Origin: Myxococcota bacterium
GTDB lineage: Bacteria; Myxococcota_C; UBA6777
Direction of reading: 5' to 3'
DNA: 29,430 nucleotides
Assembly (NCBI GenBank): GCA_963169055.1
Contig: CAUJFU010000436.1
Span: 1-29,430 of the forward strand
Under the pieces are notes generated by a model that did not search any database, had not been told where the DNA came from, and saw nothing but the letters and a program-made list of their open reading frames with translations. The stretch's first letter is position 1. The number at the start of each line of letters is the position of its first letter. Shown here piece after piece: positions 1-8,636 of this stretch. A program made the translations under genes and the position numbers.

Positions 1-1507
1 AAGAAAAGGCTCCTTGTGAAGCCACTCCCGCAAAAAACGCATTGCGCGATCCCGACGCCAACAACGGCGAGAGCGAACCAAATCGCGCCGTCTGCGCAAA
101 CGATCCGGCCAACAAAACTTGTCGTTGTGTATCGACTTTGACCGAAGAGACGGTATCTTCACCATCGCCCCCGCCAGAAAGCACCCACGCGCAGCCAAAA
201 TCAATGCTGCCATCGCAATCATCATCCAATCCGTTGCAGACTTCGGGTTGCGGTTGGCGCACAGGCACACAAGTCGCTCGTCCACCCACACACGCTTGTG
301 TGCCTTCTCGACACGCGCCTTGCTGTTGGCTGACCACACACGGCGCGCCCTGCAATGGGAAACTTTCGTCGATCAGGCCGTTGCAGTCGTTGTCTTGGCC
401 GTCGCAGATCTCTTGCGAAGCACTAAAGCGCGGCACGCACAACAGCGCGTTACCACGGCAAAGATAAGAACCTTGCGCGCATCGCCCCGTCCGTTGGGGG
501 ATTTGACAATCTCTGGACTTTTCGGGAAAGCTCTCGTCAATGTTTCCATCGCAATTGTTGTCGAGACCATCGCAGATCTCCAACGCAGGGACGATCCCGT
601 TGAGGCAAGGCCCCCACCGCTTGTCTTGCCCACAACGCTGCAAGCCTTCACGGCACAACCCCACGCCCTCGGTTCCCTTCGGCCCGCTATAACAGACTTG
701 TTGCGCCCCCGCCGTACACGCACAATCTTCGTCGACTTGACCATCGCAATTGTTGTCGCGCTGATCGCAGACTTCTTGCGTGGGCAAGATCTCTCCCACA
801 CAAGCGCCCCATACGCCTTTTTCACAGGTCTGTTTGCCATCACGACACAAACCAAATCCCTTGCTTGACGCAGGCCCCGTATAACACGAGCGGCTCAGAT
901 CTTCGTCGACCTTCCCATCGCAATCATCATCGATCCCATTGCAGATCTCGGTCTTCGGTTCGCCCGCTGTCGCCGCACAAGCAGCACGCTTGCCGTCGGA
1001 CGCGCACACCCATGTCCCGCTCGCCTCACAAGCGCCAACCCCCACACGACACGGCTTGCCCAGATCCGAAAAGCCTTGATCAACGGCCCCATCACAATCG
1101 TTGTCCCGCCCATCACATCGCTCTTGTTCGGGCAACACTTCGCCCAAGCATCCCCCCCACACCCCATCCCGCGAACAATAACGCAAACCGCTCTTGCATA
1201 CGCCTTTTCCGTCTGTCCCACGCGGCCCCGTATAACACGGCTCGCTTTGCCCGGGTACACACACACGTTCGGGCTGTGGCTCTTGAGGCCCCGCGTCGTC
1301 CAATGCCCCCTCTGGCAAAGACCCCACACACTGATACAACAAGTCATTGGGTTCGCAGTAGCCGTGTACGCAACGCTCGCTCGCTCGACACGCACCGTCC
1401 TCTTTACAAGGCGCACACGGCTTGTACGCATCCAGCAAACACCCTGCCGCTACGCACCCAAACCACAACGCAACCACACCAAAACGAACCCATCCTCGCC
1501 ATACCAT
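1..1507 (-). CDS. MopE-repeat (metal-binding motif) surface lipoprotein, C-terminus cut by window edge
   Basis: The frame is open from ATG at 1507 to the left edge (502 codons, no stop), so the gene is partial at its 3' end. The N-terminus is a lipoprotein signal peptide: a Trp/Val-rich hydrophobic stretch ending in VAAGC, with Cys23 as the lipidated residue. The mature part is very Cys-rich and has six copies of the MopE-type motif C(D/N)GxDNDCDGxxDE, near residues 131, 189, 247, 312, 368 and 424. Between them are CYTGPxGTxGxG and WGxC modules. Known MopE-like repeats bind copper or calcium at the cell surface of methanotrophs and myxobacteria. After residue 440 the protein changes to a pattern like SBBP beta-propeller repeats (SGGGDGEDTVSSVKVD, then LLAGSF). 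GAGG lies seven bases before the ATG. Inferred role: an outer-surface, metal-stabilised adhesin-like or stalk protein. The family call is strong but the ligand is unknown. Confidence 0.88.
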   Translation of the reverse strand, partial: MVWRGWVRFGVVALWFGCVAAGCLLDAYKPCAPCKEDGACRASERCVHGYCEPNDLLYQCVGSLPEGALDDAGPQEPQPERVCVPGQSEPCYTGPRGTDGKGVCKSGLRYCSRDGVWGGCLGEVLPEQERCDGRDNDCDGAVDQGFSDLGKPCRVGVGACEASGTWVCASDGKRAACAATAGEPKTEICNGIDDDCDGKVDEDLSRSCYTGPASSKGFGLCRDGKQTCEKGVWGACVGEILPTQEVCDQRDNNCDGQVDEDCACTAGAQQVCYSGPKGTEGVGLCREGLQRCGQDKRWGPCLNGIVPALEICDGLDNNCDGNIDESFPEKSRDCQIPQRTGRCAQGSYLCRGNALLCVPRFSASQEICDGQDNDCNGLIDESFPLQGAPCVVSQQQGACREGTQACVGGRATCVPVRQPQPEVCNGLDDDCDGSIDFGCAWVLSGGGDGEDTVSSVKVDTQRQVLLAGSFAQTARFGSLSPLLASGSRNAFFAGVASQGAFS

Positions 1508-1577
1508 CGTCGAACCTCAACACACTCCACAACAACCGCGCTCCAACACAAACCCTGATCAGCACACTCGCATCCGC

Positions 1578-1670
1578 TCAACACACCTTTAGCACATCCA
1601 TCCACCCGTCCGTCTGCGGCTTGAGAGCACACCCAAGAAGCCCTCAACGCACCTTAGCACATCCATCCAC
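1578..1670. repeat. Direct repeat: end of the 1644-2696 gene echoed downstream of its stop
   Basis: The last 27 bases of the minus-strand gene (1644-1670, coding VDGCAKVR and the TGA) recur at 1578-1605 with one substitution and one inserted T. The offset is about 66 bp. The second copy lies in the 136-bp gap before the MopE gene. Apart from this repeat and the ribosome-binding site of the MopE gene, nothing is seen in that gap. Confidence 0.75.
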
Positions 1671-2696
1671 AAACCCCACCACACAGATCCGAACTTGATG
1701 CTCCGTATGCCCCATGATTCTAGGCTCAAAGCGCCATGCCACCTCCTCCTCGGGTGGCAAGATCAGATGCCATGACAACATCCCGATCGCTGTGGCCGCT
1801 GCCACACCCGTCCCCACATAAAAACTAACACTTGAGAAGTAAAGCCCTTGCGCTTGATCAAAACTCTCCCGATACCCCGAACCCGCCAACAAACTGCGTG
1901 TACCTGCTTCTTCCCAACGGTTGCGCGCCAAAAGATGCGTCGTGACCGCCGCTGCCCCCAAACCCGCAGTCACCCCCAGCGCGATCCAAAAAGGCGTTAA
2001 GCCCGGCCCTTTGGGGCGTGGACCCGTTGGCTTCTTCGGAGCGATCGCCACCTTCTTTTGCACTTCGCTTGGTGGTTTGGGTTCAAGGCGGATCACATAA
2101 TCGGATGTCGCACGCGGGCGCAGCTTAAACGAGACCTCGGCTGTTCTGTACAACGGATGCACCGCACGCAAACGATACGGTCCCGGAACCAACTCTTGAA
2201 ACTGCGCAGGCGCATAACCTTCCTCACGAAAACGATACCCCGTCAAGATCAGCCGCGCACCCGCCACATTGGAACGCACCGAAAGTTTCGCAAAACCACA
2301 AAACAATAAAAAGTTTTGTTGCTTGGCTTCGATCTCTTTGCGCGCTTCAAGCGTCAGGCTTTCGCCGCTTTGCTCCAAAAAATCCCGATACGAGCGCATC
2401 GCCAACCGCCAATAATAACGCGCCAACCGCTTGTCCCCACGCCGCGAAGAAGCAAAACCCGCCCGCTCATAAAAAGACGCCAAACTCCGAAGGTTGTAGG
2501 CTGAACGCGCTTCTTTGTACTCTGCTTCCATGCACGAAACCGCCTCGTCGTACTTTTCGCTGCGCAACAGCCGTACACACGCCGCCTCGTCCGCATACGC
2601 CGAAGCCCACAGACCCACCCACGCCGAAGCCCACAGGCCCACCCCCATCCAAACCCACAGCGCCATCCACATCCACACCACGCGATACCGATCCAT
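1644..2696 (-). CDS. Exported/membrane protein with TPR-like helices and a PEGA-like domain
   Basis: A 350-residue protein. I take the ATG at 2696 as the start, because a longer reading to 2774 would overlap the upstream permease gene and has no signal sequence. From this ATG there is a Trp-rich hydrophobic signal peptide or anchor (residues 5-35) with a probable cut near ASAYA-DEA. Residues 36-130 look alpha-helical and TPR-like (EKYDEAVSCMEAEYKEA, YYWRLAMRSYRDFL). Residues 135-205 fit a PEGA domain (GARLILTG, then VPGPYRLRAVHPLYR). A Pro/Lys linker follows, then two hydrophobic helices at about 236-257 and 288-312. The gene starts 16 bp after the upstream permease stop, so it is probably co-transcribed. 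PEGA proteins are often envelope-associated and not enzymatic. No specific function can be given. The 3' end is echoed downstream. Confidence 0.75.
   Translation of the reverse strand: MDRYRVVWMWMALWVWMGVGLWASAWVGLWASAYADEAACVRLLRSEKYDEAVSCMEAEYKEARSAYNLRSLASFYERAGFASSRRGDKRLARYYWRLAMRSYRDFLEQSGESLTLEARKEIEAKQQNFLLFCGFAKLSVRSNVAGARLILTGYRFREEGYAPAQFQELVPGPYRLRAVHPLYRTAEVSFKLRPRATSDYVIRLEPKPPSEVQKKVAIAPKKPTGPRPKGPGLTPFWIALGVTAGLGAAAVTTHLLARNRWEEAGTRSLLAGSGYRESFDQAQGLYFSSVSFYVGTGVAAATAIGMLSWHLILPPEEEVAWRFEPRIMGHTEHQVRICVVGFVDGCAKVR
2598..2645. repeat. 24-bp tandem duplication inside a signal peptide
   Basis: Two 24-bp units (2598-2621 and 2622-2645) differ at two positions. They encode a doubled eight-residue hydrophobic block, GLWASAWV followed by GLWASAYA, in the signal-peptide region of the 1644-2696 gene. 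The duplication lengthens the hydrophobic core without breaking the frame. Confidence 0.8.
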
Positions 2697-2712
2697 CCGC
2701 CTACCCGCTACA

Positions 2713-3627
2713 CTAGATATCCAAAGGCTTGCCCAAGGCCGCAGGGGGACGAGTCCGCCCCACCCAACCAACAAGCGCCAACAACGTCAGCGCATAAGGT
2801 AGCATGGAAAGAAACTCCGAAGGGATTTTATTGGTGGGCAAGGCTTGAAGCTGAAAGTTGAGGGCATATGCAAAGCCAAACAACAAGCAAGCCGCCAATA
2901 CACGTCTCGGAAGCCAATTGCCAAAGACCAAGGCCGCAATCGCGATGTATCCGCGCCCTGCCGTCATGTTCTTGCTAAAGTTCCCCGCGCCATGCACCAA
3001 CGCTGCCCCCGCCAAACCCGCCAAAAATCCGCTCGCCAACACCGCCACGATCTGCACCTTGTACGGCGATATCCCCGTACTATAGAGCGCTTGGGGATGC
3101 TCTCCACAGGCCCGCAACCGCAAACCCCACACCGTCCGCCATAACAAGATCTCCAACCCCAACCACACACACAATACCAGCACAAAAAACAAAGAGATCC
3201 GCAACGACCCCAACGAGACCCCCGCCAAGGTATAATCCAAAATCCCCGTACTACCTTTGGTTCCATACAACCACAACGCCAAAAAGATCGTCATCTCGCT
3301 CGCAAAGATATTCAACGCGACACCTGAGATGATCTGATCAGCCTTTCCCCACAAGCACAACAGCGCGTGCAGCCCCGCCAACATCGCTCCCGCACAACCC
3401 GCCAACAACAGTCCTAACATCGCCCCCCAAAACCCCGAAGGCCCCAACAAACCCACCCATGCCGTTGTAAAGGCCCCCACCAACATCATCCCTTCCAGTC
3501 CGAGATTGACCACGCCGCTGCGTTCCGACAACAACCCACCCAACGCCGCCAACGCCAACGGCGCTGCCGCCGCCAACGTCACTCCCCACAACGTCACCCA
3601 AGACAACGAATACAACGCCTCAAACAT
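2713..3627 (-). CDS. BMP/nucleoside-type ABC transporter permease (COG1079 / YufQ-like)
   Basis: A 304-residue, almost entirely hydrophobic protein. It has the family signature NLGLEGMMLVGA at residues 41-52, following SERSGVVN, which is typical of the BPD_transp_2 permeases that pair with BMP (Bmp/PnrA) lipoproteins in nucleoside or purine uptake. Later conserved stretches include a GAGNFSKNMTAGRGYIAIAALVFG-type segment (about residues 214-237) and LPYALTLLAL near the end. The ATG at 3627 lies inside the end of the upstream permease gene: ATGTTTGA serves as both start and stop, giving an 8-bp overlap and likely translational coupling. The two permeases should form a heterodimer in the inner membrane. 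No COG3845-type ATPase or BMP lipoprotein gene is seen in this window, so its energy source and substrate must come from elsewhere. Confidence 0.9.
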   Translation of the reverse strand: MFEALYSLSWVTLWGVTLAAAAPLALAALGGLLSERSGVVNLGLEGMMLVGAFTTAWVGLLGPSGFWGAMLGLLLAGCAGAMLAGLHALLCLWGKADQIISGVALNIFASEMTIFLALWLYGTKGSTGILDYTLAGVSLGSLRISLFFVLVLCVWLGLEILLWRTVWGLRLRACGEHPQALYSTGISPYKVQIVAVLASGFLAGLAGAALVHGAGNFSKNMTAGRGYIAIAALVFGNWLPRRVLAACLLFGFAYALNFQLQALPTNKIPSEFLSMLPYALTLLALVGWVGRTRPPAALGKPLDI

Positions 3628-4660
3628 CGCTTCCCCCTGCTTTTCCTTGAAAAAATCGCGTGGACAAAAACAAGATCAGCGTCACTTGGAGCAGTTGGAT
3701 CATCTCACGCGGAATCCCCCGCGTCGTATCCAAAACGCTCGCCCCCGTCTCCAAGATCCCAAACAACAACGCCGCAGGCACCACCGCCAACGGATGATTG
3801 CGCGCCAACAACGCCAACGCGATCCCCCAAAACCCCCACCCGGGGGAAAAATCCGGCTCAAAGTACGGGTGTTGCGGAGATGCCACATACAACCCACCCG
3901 CCAATCCCGCCAAGGCCCCCGATATCACAAACGCCAAGATCAAACGCCGACCAATCGGAATTCCCGAATGTCTCGCGGCTTCGGGCTGAAGACCCACCAC
4001 TCGCACCTCGTACCCCAATCGCGCATCCCGCAAAAAGCGCCACAACCCCCACGCCAACACGCCCCCCAACAACAACCCCACATCCAATCGCAGCCCGCCC
4101 ACCGAAAGCGATGACAACTGCGCTGCCAACGCGATATCCGCCGTTCGTGGGATCGTCGGATCCACCCGAATCTGCGGCTGGCGCACCAACCATGCACCTG
4201 CTGCAAAGATGATGTAATTCAACATGATCGTACAAATCACTTCGTGGATCCCAAACCGCACCTTCAACAACGCCGGGAGCATCGCCCACAACGCCCCCGC
4301 CAACGCTGCGATCAACAACAACCACACAAACGAACCTGACCAAATCAGCGAACGCCCCCACAACGCCGCCAAGATCGCACCCGCAAACATCTGCCCTTCT
4401 GCACCGATATTCAACAACCCCGCCCGAAAACCAAACACCAACGCCAACCCACACAACAAATACGGCGTTGACGCGCTCAACGTCGCGCTGATCTGCGCAA
4501 CCCCTCCGAGCGATCCTTGCAACAACAAACCGTACACATGCGCGGGCGATTCACCCATATACAACAGCACCAACCCCCCCAAGATCAGCACCCACAACAA
4601 CGCATGATGCGTCGCCCAAAGCCCTTCCCATCCCGCTTTCCACGCAACACTCCGCTCCAT
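3620..4660 (-). CDS. BMP/nucleoside-type ABC transporter permease (COG4603 / YufP-like)
   Basis: A 346-residue multi-helix membrane protein. It carries the NIGAEGQ signature (residues 84-90) and the cytoplasmic-loop sequence FGIHEVICTIMLNYI (about 136-150), both typical of the larger permease of nucleoside/BMP-type ABC importers. GGAG lies about five bases before the ATG at 4660. It starts 55 bp after malG ends and overlaps the next permease by 8 bp, so it probably sits in the same transcript as the mal-like genes. In known systems of this family the order is lipoprotein, ATPase, permease, permease. Here the first two are absent and sugar-type transporter genes precede the pair. Substrate (purine nucleosides or another small molecule) is inferred from family only. 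Confidence 0.9.
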   Translation of the reverse strand: MERSVAWKAGWEGLWATHHALLWVLILGGLVLLYMGESPAHVYGLLLQGSLGGVAQISATLSASTPYLLCGLALVFGFRAGLLNIGAEGQMFAGAILAALWGRSLIWSGSFVWLLLIAALAGALWAMLPALLKVRFGIHEVICTIMLNYIIFAAGAWLVRQPQIRVDPTIPRTADIALAAQLSSLSVGGLRLDVGLLLGGVLAWGLWRFLRDARLGYEVRVVGLQPEAARHSGIPIGRRLILAFVISGALAGLAGGLYVASPQHPYFEPDFSPGWGFWGIALALLARNHPLAVVPAALLFGILETGASVLDTTRGIPREMIQLLQVTLILFLSTRFFQGKAGGSDV

Positions 4661-4715
4661 GCGCCCTCCGTCCTCTGCCTCAAAACATCCACACTTCGGG
4701 TCGAGTTCGCCTCGA

Positions 4716-6569
4716 TCAGCCCTTGACGCTCCCCGCCGTCAGACCGCCCACAAGGTTCTTTTGCAACGCAAAAAACAACAGAACGATCGGCACCGAAACC
4801 AAGATCGCGCCCGCCGCAAAATGCCCCCACTCCGTATTGTACGACCCCACGAAGCTTTGCAACATCACAGGCAACGTGTAATGCTTTTCGTCGTTCATAA
4901 ACGTCGCCGCAAGAATAAACTCGTTCCATGCCGTCATAAACGAAAACAACGCTGTCACCGCGATCGCAGGTCGCGCCAACGGCAAAATGATCCGCAAAAA
5001 GATCACCGTCCGTGAAGCCCCATCCATCAAGGCCGCTTCTTCGATCTCTTTGGGGATGGTGTCGAAATAGCCCTTCAGCATCCACACACAAAACGGGATC
5101 GACGTCGTCGAATACACCAACGTCAACCCCAACAAGCTATTCAACAAACCAAGCCGCGACATCAAGATATACAACGGGATCATCATCAACGTCCCGGGAA
5201 ACATCTGCGACACCAAAAAGCTCATCAAGCCCGCAGATCGGCCCGGAAAACGAAAGCGGCTAAAAGCATACGCCGCTGTACACGCCAAAAACACCCCCAA
5301 GATCGTCGTCACCAACGCGATCAACACCGAGTTGAGCAGTTGCCGCCAAAACAACGACCGCCGCTTGATCCGCTCATCGTGCTGCTCTTTGATCCGCACC
5401 AAAACCTTTTGCATCTCCGCACGTTCAGGCGTCGAAGAGACCTTCGCCAACACTGCGCCTTGCCACCCCGCCAAAGCCGCTAGACGCTGGTCTTTCGGCG
5501 AAGACCACGCCTGCACAAACGGCGTACACAACGCCCGATAACTCACGACTTTCTCTTCAACCGCCAACCCCCGCTCGCTGCGGTGGCGCACCGCCTCGCA
5601 TACCTGATCCAGACACGCACTCCCCAATCCCGTCACTTCGCCAAAGTTCTGCAACAACGCACGGCGATAACAAGCCGCCACTTCGGCCTTTCCTTCGCGA
5701 GAAGCTTGCCACCACAACGCAACAGGCCGAGGGATCGGGTTCAATCCCATGCTAAAACCTTGCGTCGGTGTGACGGCCATCTTCACGACCCACAAGACGG
5801 GATAAATGGTCGCGATCGTAAACAAGATCAAAAACGCATGGGTCGCTCCCATCCCTGCCCACGGGCGATAACCCTCCAACCAACCATCCGAAGGTTCGCC
5901 TCGATACGAAAACGCCCGTTTGACGGGCTGTTCTTGGCTCCCAAGCTGCTGCAACAGCCAGATCACAAAAAGACCACCCGCCAGCGCACTCAAGTACAAC
6001 AGCGGAGCCTGCGCGGGTGTCGGTGATCTGCTGCCCCACAAGGCCACCACGCCCCGCAACATCGTCAACGAACCCACCCCCGCAACGGTCAAGACCCGAA
6101 ACCACGGCTGCAAGGGCAAACGCAACTGGCCGATCGCAAAGATCGCGATCACTAACCCCAAAAGCTCGATCAATCCGAGCCGACCCGCCTCCAAACCCAA
6201 GGCATCCACCACCCAACCACTCAACCCACGCAACAGATCGCCCATCCACAAGGCCGACCCCACGCAGATCAACACCACCTCTCCCACCCAACCCGACCAC
6301 AAGATCAACGGCGACAACACCACCCACAGCATCAAAGCCGACGCAAACAACGCCAACCACCACCACGGCGATTCCATCGCAGCACCCGCCCCCACCATCG
6401 CCACAGAACTCAACCCCACCACACCCACCCACAACGCCGAGCGCGGCGCATTCCGCCCCAACACCATCACCAACCAACCCAACACCAACCACCAACACGC
6501 GACCGACCAACCGCTCGCACGCCAGACCCAAACCAACGGATCAATTGTATCCAAAAAGCTCGGTGCCAT
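4716..6569 (-). CDS. malG: MalG-type sugar ABC transporter permease with a large N-terminal membrane extension
   Basis: A 617-residue protein, about twice a usual MalG (roughly 280-300). Residues from about 240 form the recognisable permease core: a first helix (243-263), later helices from 410, and the EAA loop EAALMDGASRTVIFLRIILP at 511-530, which docks on the ATPase. Two additions are visible. First, residues 20-208 hold about seven extra hydrophobic helices, rich in Trp, Val and Gly. Second, residues 277-400 insert about 125 mostly polar, helix-like residues between the first and second core helices, where MalG normally has a short loop. It is the partner of the preceding malF gene (71-bp gap) and would use MalK. 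The ribosome-binding site is weak (AGAGAG). The substrate is inferred to be an alpha-glucoside from the operon, not proven. Confidence 0.88.
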   Translation of the reverse strand: MAPSFLDTIDPLVWVWRASGWSVACWWLVLGWLVMVLGRNAPRSALWVGVVGLSSVAMVGAGAAMESPWWWLALFASALMLWVVLSPLILWSGWVGEVVLICVGSALWMGDLLRGLSGWVVDALGLEAGRLGLIELLGLVIAIFAIGQLRLPLQPWFRVLTVAGVGSLTMLRGVVALWGSRSPTPAQAPLLYLSALAGGLFVIWLLQQLGSQEQPVKRAFSYRGEPSDGWLEGYRPWAGMGATHAFLILFTIATIYPVLWVVKMAVTPTQGFSMGLNPIPRPVALWWQASREGKAEVAACYRRALLQNFGEVTGLGSACLDQVCEAVRHRSERGLAVEEKVVSYRALCTPFVQAWSSPKDQRLAALAGWQGAVLAKVSSTPERAEMQKVLVRIKEQHDERIKRRSLFWRQLLNSVLIALVTTILGVFLACTAAYAFSRFRFPGRSAGLMSFLVSQMFPGTLMMIPLYILMSRLGLLNSLLGLTLVYSTTSIPFCVWMLKGYFDTIPKEIEEAALMDGASRTVIFLRIILPLARPAIAVTALFSFMTAWNEFILAATFMNDEKHYTLPVMLQSFVGSYNTEWGHFAAGAILVSVPIVLLFFALQKNLVGGLTAGSVKG

Positions 6570-6640
6570 CGCCGCTTACTCTCTTTTCTTCTGCTTTTTG
6601 CGCACCCACTCCACACCGTGCGCAAACCATCCAAACTCGG

Positions 6641-8545
6641 CTAGTTGACCCCTTCCGTTGCGCGTGTCAAACGGTTCGTAGTCAACGAATAAACCAACAA
6701 GATCAAAAAGATAATGGTCGAATAAGCCGCAGCGTACCCGTAGCGTTCCCCACGCTGAAAGGCCCATCGATAGGCTTCTGTAATCAAGATATCTGTCGCC
6801 CCACCCGGCTCCCCACCGCTCACAAGGTAGATGATGTTGAACATATTAAACGTCCAGATGCAGCCCAAGATGATCGCGGGAAACAACGCAGGTTTCAACA
6901 AAGGCAGCGTGATATAACGAAACTTTTGCCAACGGTTCGCACCATCCACATCCGCAGCTTCGTAAAGATCCGATGGGATCGATCCCAACGCCCCCAACGA
7001 AACCACCATCATAAACGGAAAACCAAGCCACGTATTGGTCACAAGGTTGGCGGTAAAGGCCGTCGATGCGCTCGAAAACCAGCTCACCCCCTCCAAACCA
7101 ACACTCGTCAACAACGCGTTGATCGCCCCAAACTGCTGGTGAAACATCCCTTTCCAGATCAAAGCGGTGATGTAGTTTGGGATCGCCCACGGCAAGATCA
7201 ACAAAACACGGTAAACTTCTTTCATCCGAAGCAACGGATTCTTGAGCAACAACGCAAGCGCCAGACCCAAGATCACATGCAAGCCCACGTTGAGGACCGT
7301 CCACAGGATCGTCACCAACAAGGTGAAGTAAAAATTCAGCGGGTGCGGAAACGGATAAAGCTGCGAAAACAAGATATCACGGAAGTTTTGCAGCCCCACA
7401 AACAGATAATTCCCGCCCCCTGTGTGTCGAAAGAAGCTCAGCAAGATCCCCACCGAAAACGGCGCAAATACCAACAGCACCATGCCCGCCATCGCAGGCG
7501 TGACGTACAGATACGCACCGATGTGATCGTGAATCGTCTGTGCTAAACGCCCCATCCATCCGACCATATAGATCGCATACAACAAGATCGCAAACAACGC
7601 GATCCAAAAAGACGGCAACCACGGAACCGTCACCAAAGGTAGAACCTTGGCAGCTTCCAAACGAGCGGATTGACCGACTTGTAGCTTGAGTGTGTAGAAT
7701 CCGCTCTTGGCTTGGGCGCTTGGCAATACTTTTGTCAACCATTCTTTCGGAACCACCGAGGAGGCCGACACCAACGAAGACAACAGGCGAGTATCTCGAT
7801 CCATTCGTGCTTGTTGGGCCTTTTGCAAAGAGTCCACATGCCAAACATACGGATACATCGCAATCGCCACGATACCGACCAGCGGTGCAAGATGGCCCCA
7901 CGGACCCCGCACCAACCACAACACCACCCCCACCAACAACGCCGCCAAACCCCACGACAACAACCACGGCATCTGCGGGCGTTGCGTGTCTTGTTGCCAT
8001 TGCGCAGAAAGCACGATGGTTCCGACAAAACGCTCCCCCTCTCGCACCGCTGCCACCACACGCACTTGGTGCTGCGCAGCATCTGTCTGAGATACCCACC
8101 AGTCCGGCTTTTCTTGGCTCTTTTGCTCGGCCTCTGCGCTCAAATCAAACCATGCCTTGTCGACTGCGCTGTCTTTTTGAAGCTCTTGACCGACCTTTTT
8201 GACGTCCGTATGGGCCACAAACACCTTCTTCTTTAAGAAGGCAAACATCCCCCCCGCTTGTTCGGCGATCACAAACGCATCGCGCAACAAAAACTCCCGA
8301 GGCATCTGTTTTTTGAAGCGCAACAACCATCCTTGCACCGCTTCGTTCTTGGCATCCGCAAGCACCGCCTGACGCCAAGCCCGCGCCGTCACTTTCAGTT
8401 GGCTGAGGACTTGGGCTGAAGGATCGGCCTCTGGCGCATACGGAAACTGCGCCAAAACCAGCGTCATCAAACCACCTAGCCAAAAAAAGACCACCCCACG
8501 ATGCCCAAAAAATCTCGCCCAAGACAGCGTTGTGTTTGTTGCCAC
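6641..8545 (-). CDS. malF: MalF-type sugar ABC transporter permease with N-terminal Cache-like periplasmic region
   Basis: A 634-residue protein. The C-terminal part (from about 345) is a MalF-type permease with the EAA loop EAADVDGANRWQKFRYITLP at 529-548. The N-terminal 340 residues are unusual: helix 16-33, a polar region 34-192, helices 193-212 and 218-236, a second polar stretch 237-310, and a helix near 311-330. The first polar region reads like a Cache sensor domain (FVAHTDVKKVGQEL at about 109-122, then VVAAVREGERFVGTIVLS at 163-180). This is a resemblance seen by eye, not a proven homology. I chose the GTG at 8545 (MATNTT), with AGAGGGA nine bases upstream; no better ATG is in frame. 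It sits between malE (91-bp gap) and malG. The E. coli MalF has a different, single large periplasmic loop. Confidence 0.88.
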   Translation of the reverse strand: MATNTTLSWARFFGHRGVVFFWLGGLMTLVLAQFPYAPEADPSAQVLSQLKVTARAWRQAVLADAKNEAVQGWLLRFKKQMPREFLLRDAFVIAEQAGGMFAFLKKKVFVAHTDVKKVGQELQKDSAVDKAWFDLSAEAEQKSQEKPDWWVSQTDAAQHQVRVVAAVREGERFVGTIVLSAQWQQDTQRPQMPWLLSWGLAALLVGVVLWLVRGPWGHLAPLVGIVAIAMYPYVWHVDSLQKAQQARMDRDTRLLSSLVSASSVVPKEWLTKVLPSAQAKSGFYTLKLQVGQSARLEAAKVLPLVTVPWLPSFWIALFAILLYAIYMVGWMGRLAQTIHDHIGAYLYVTPAMAGMVLLVFAPFSVGILLSFFRHTGGGNYLFVGLQNFRDILFSQLYPFPHPLNFYFTLLVTILWTVLNVGLHVILGLALALLLKNPLLRMKEVYRVLLILPWAIPNYITALIWKGMFHQQFGAINALLTSVGLEGVSWFSSASTAFTANLVTNTWLGFPFMMVVSLGALGSIPSDLYEAADVDGANRWQKFRYITLPLLKPALFPAIILGCIWTFNMFNIIYLVSGGEPGGATDILITEAYRWAFQRGERYGYAAAYSTIIFLILLVYSLTTNRLTRATEGVN

Positions 8546-8636
8546 GATGCGCTTTCCCTCTCCGCTCGATCGTCCGAACCCAAATCCGCAAGTTTCGCCT
8601 TGTATCCGTCGTTTTCGCTTTGCGTGTGCTATCGTA

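Noticed and set aside
6017-7546. 509-codon open frame on the plus strand
   Set aside because: Antisense across both malG and malF, rich in Pro/Thr/Arg from the C-rich strand, with no family resemblance.
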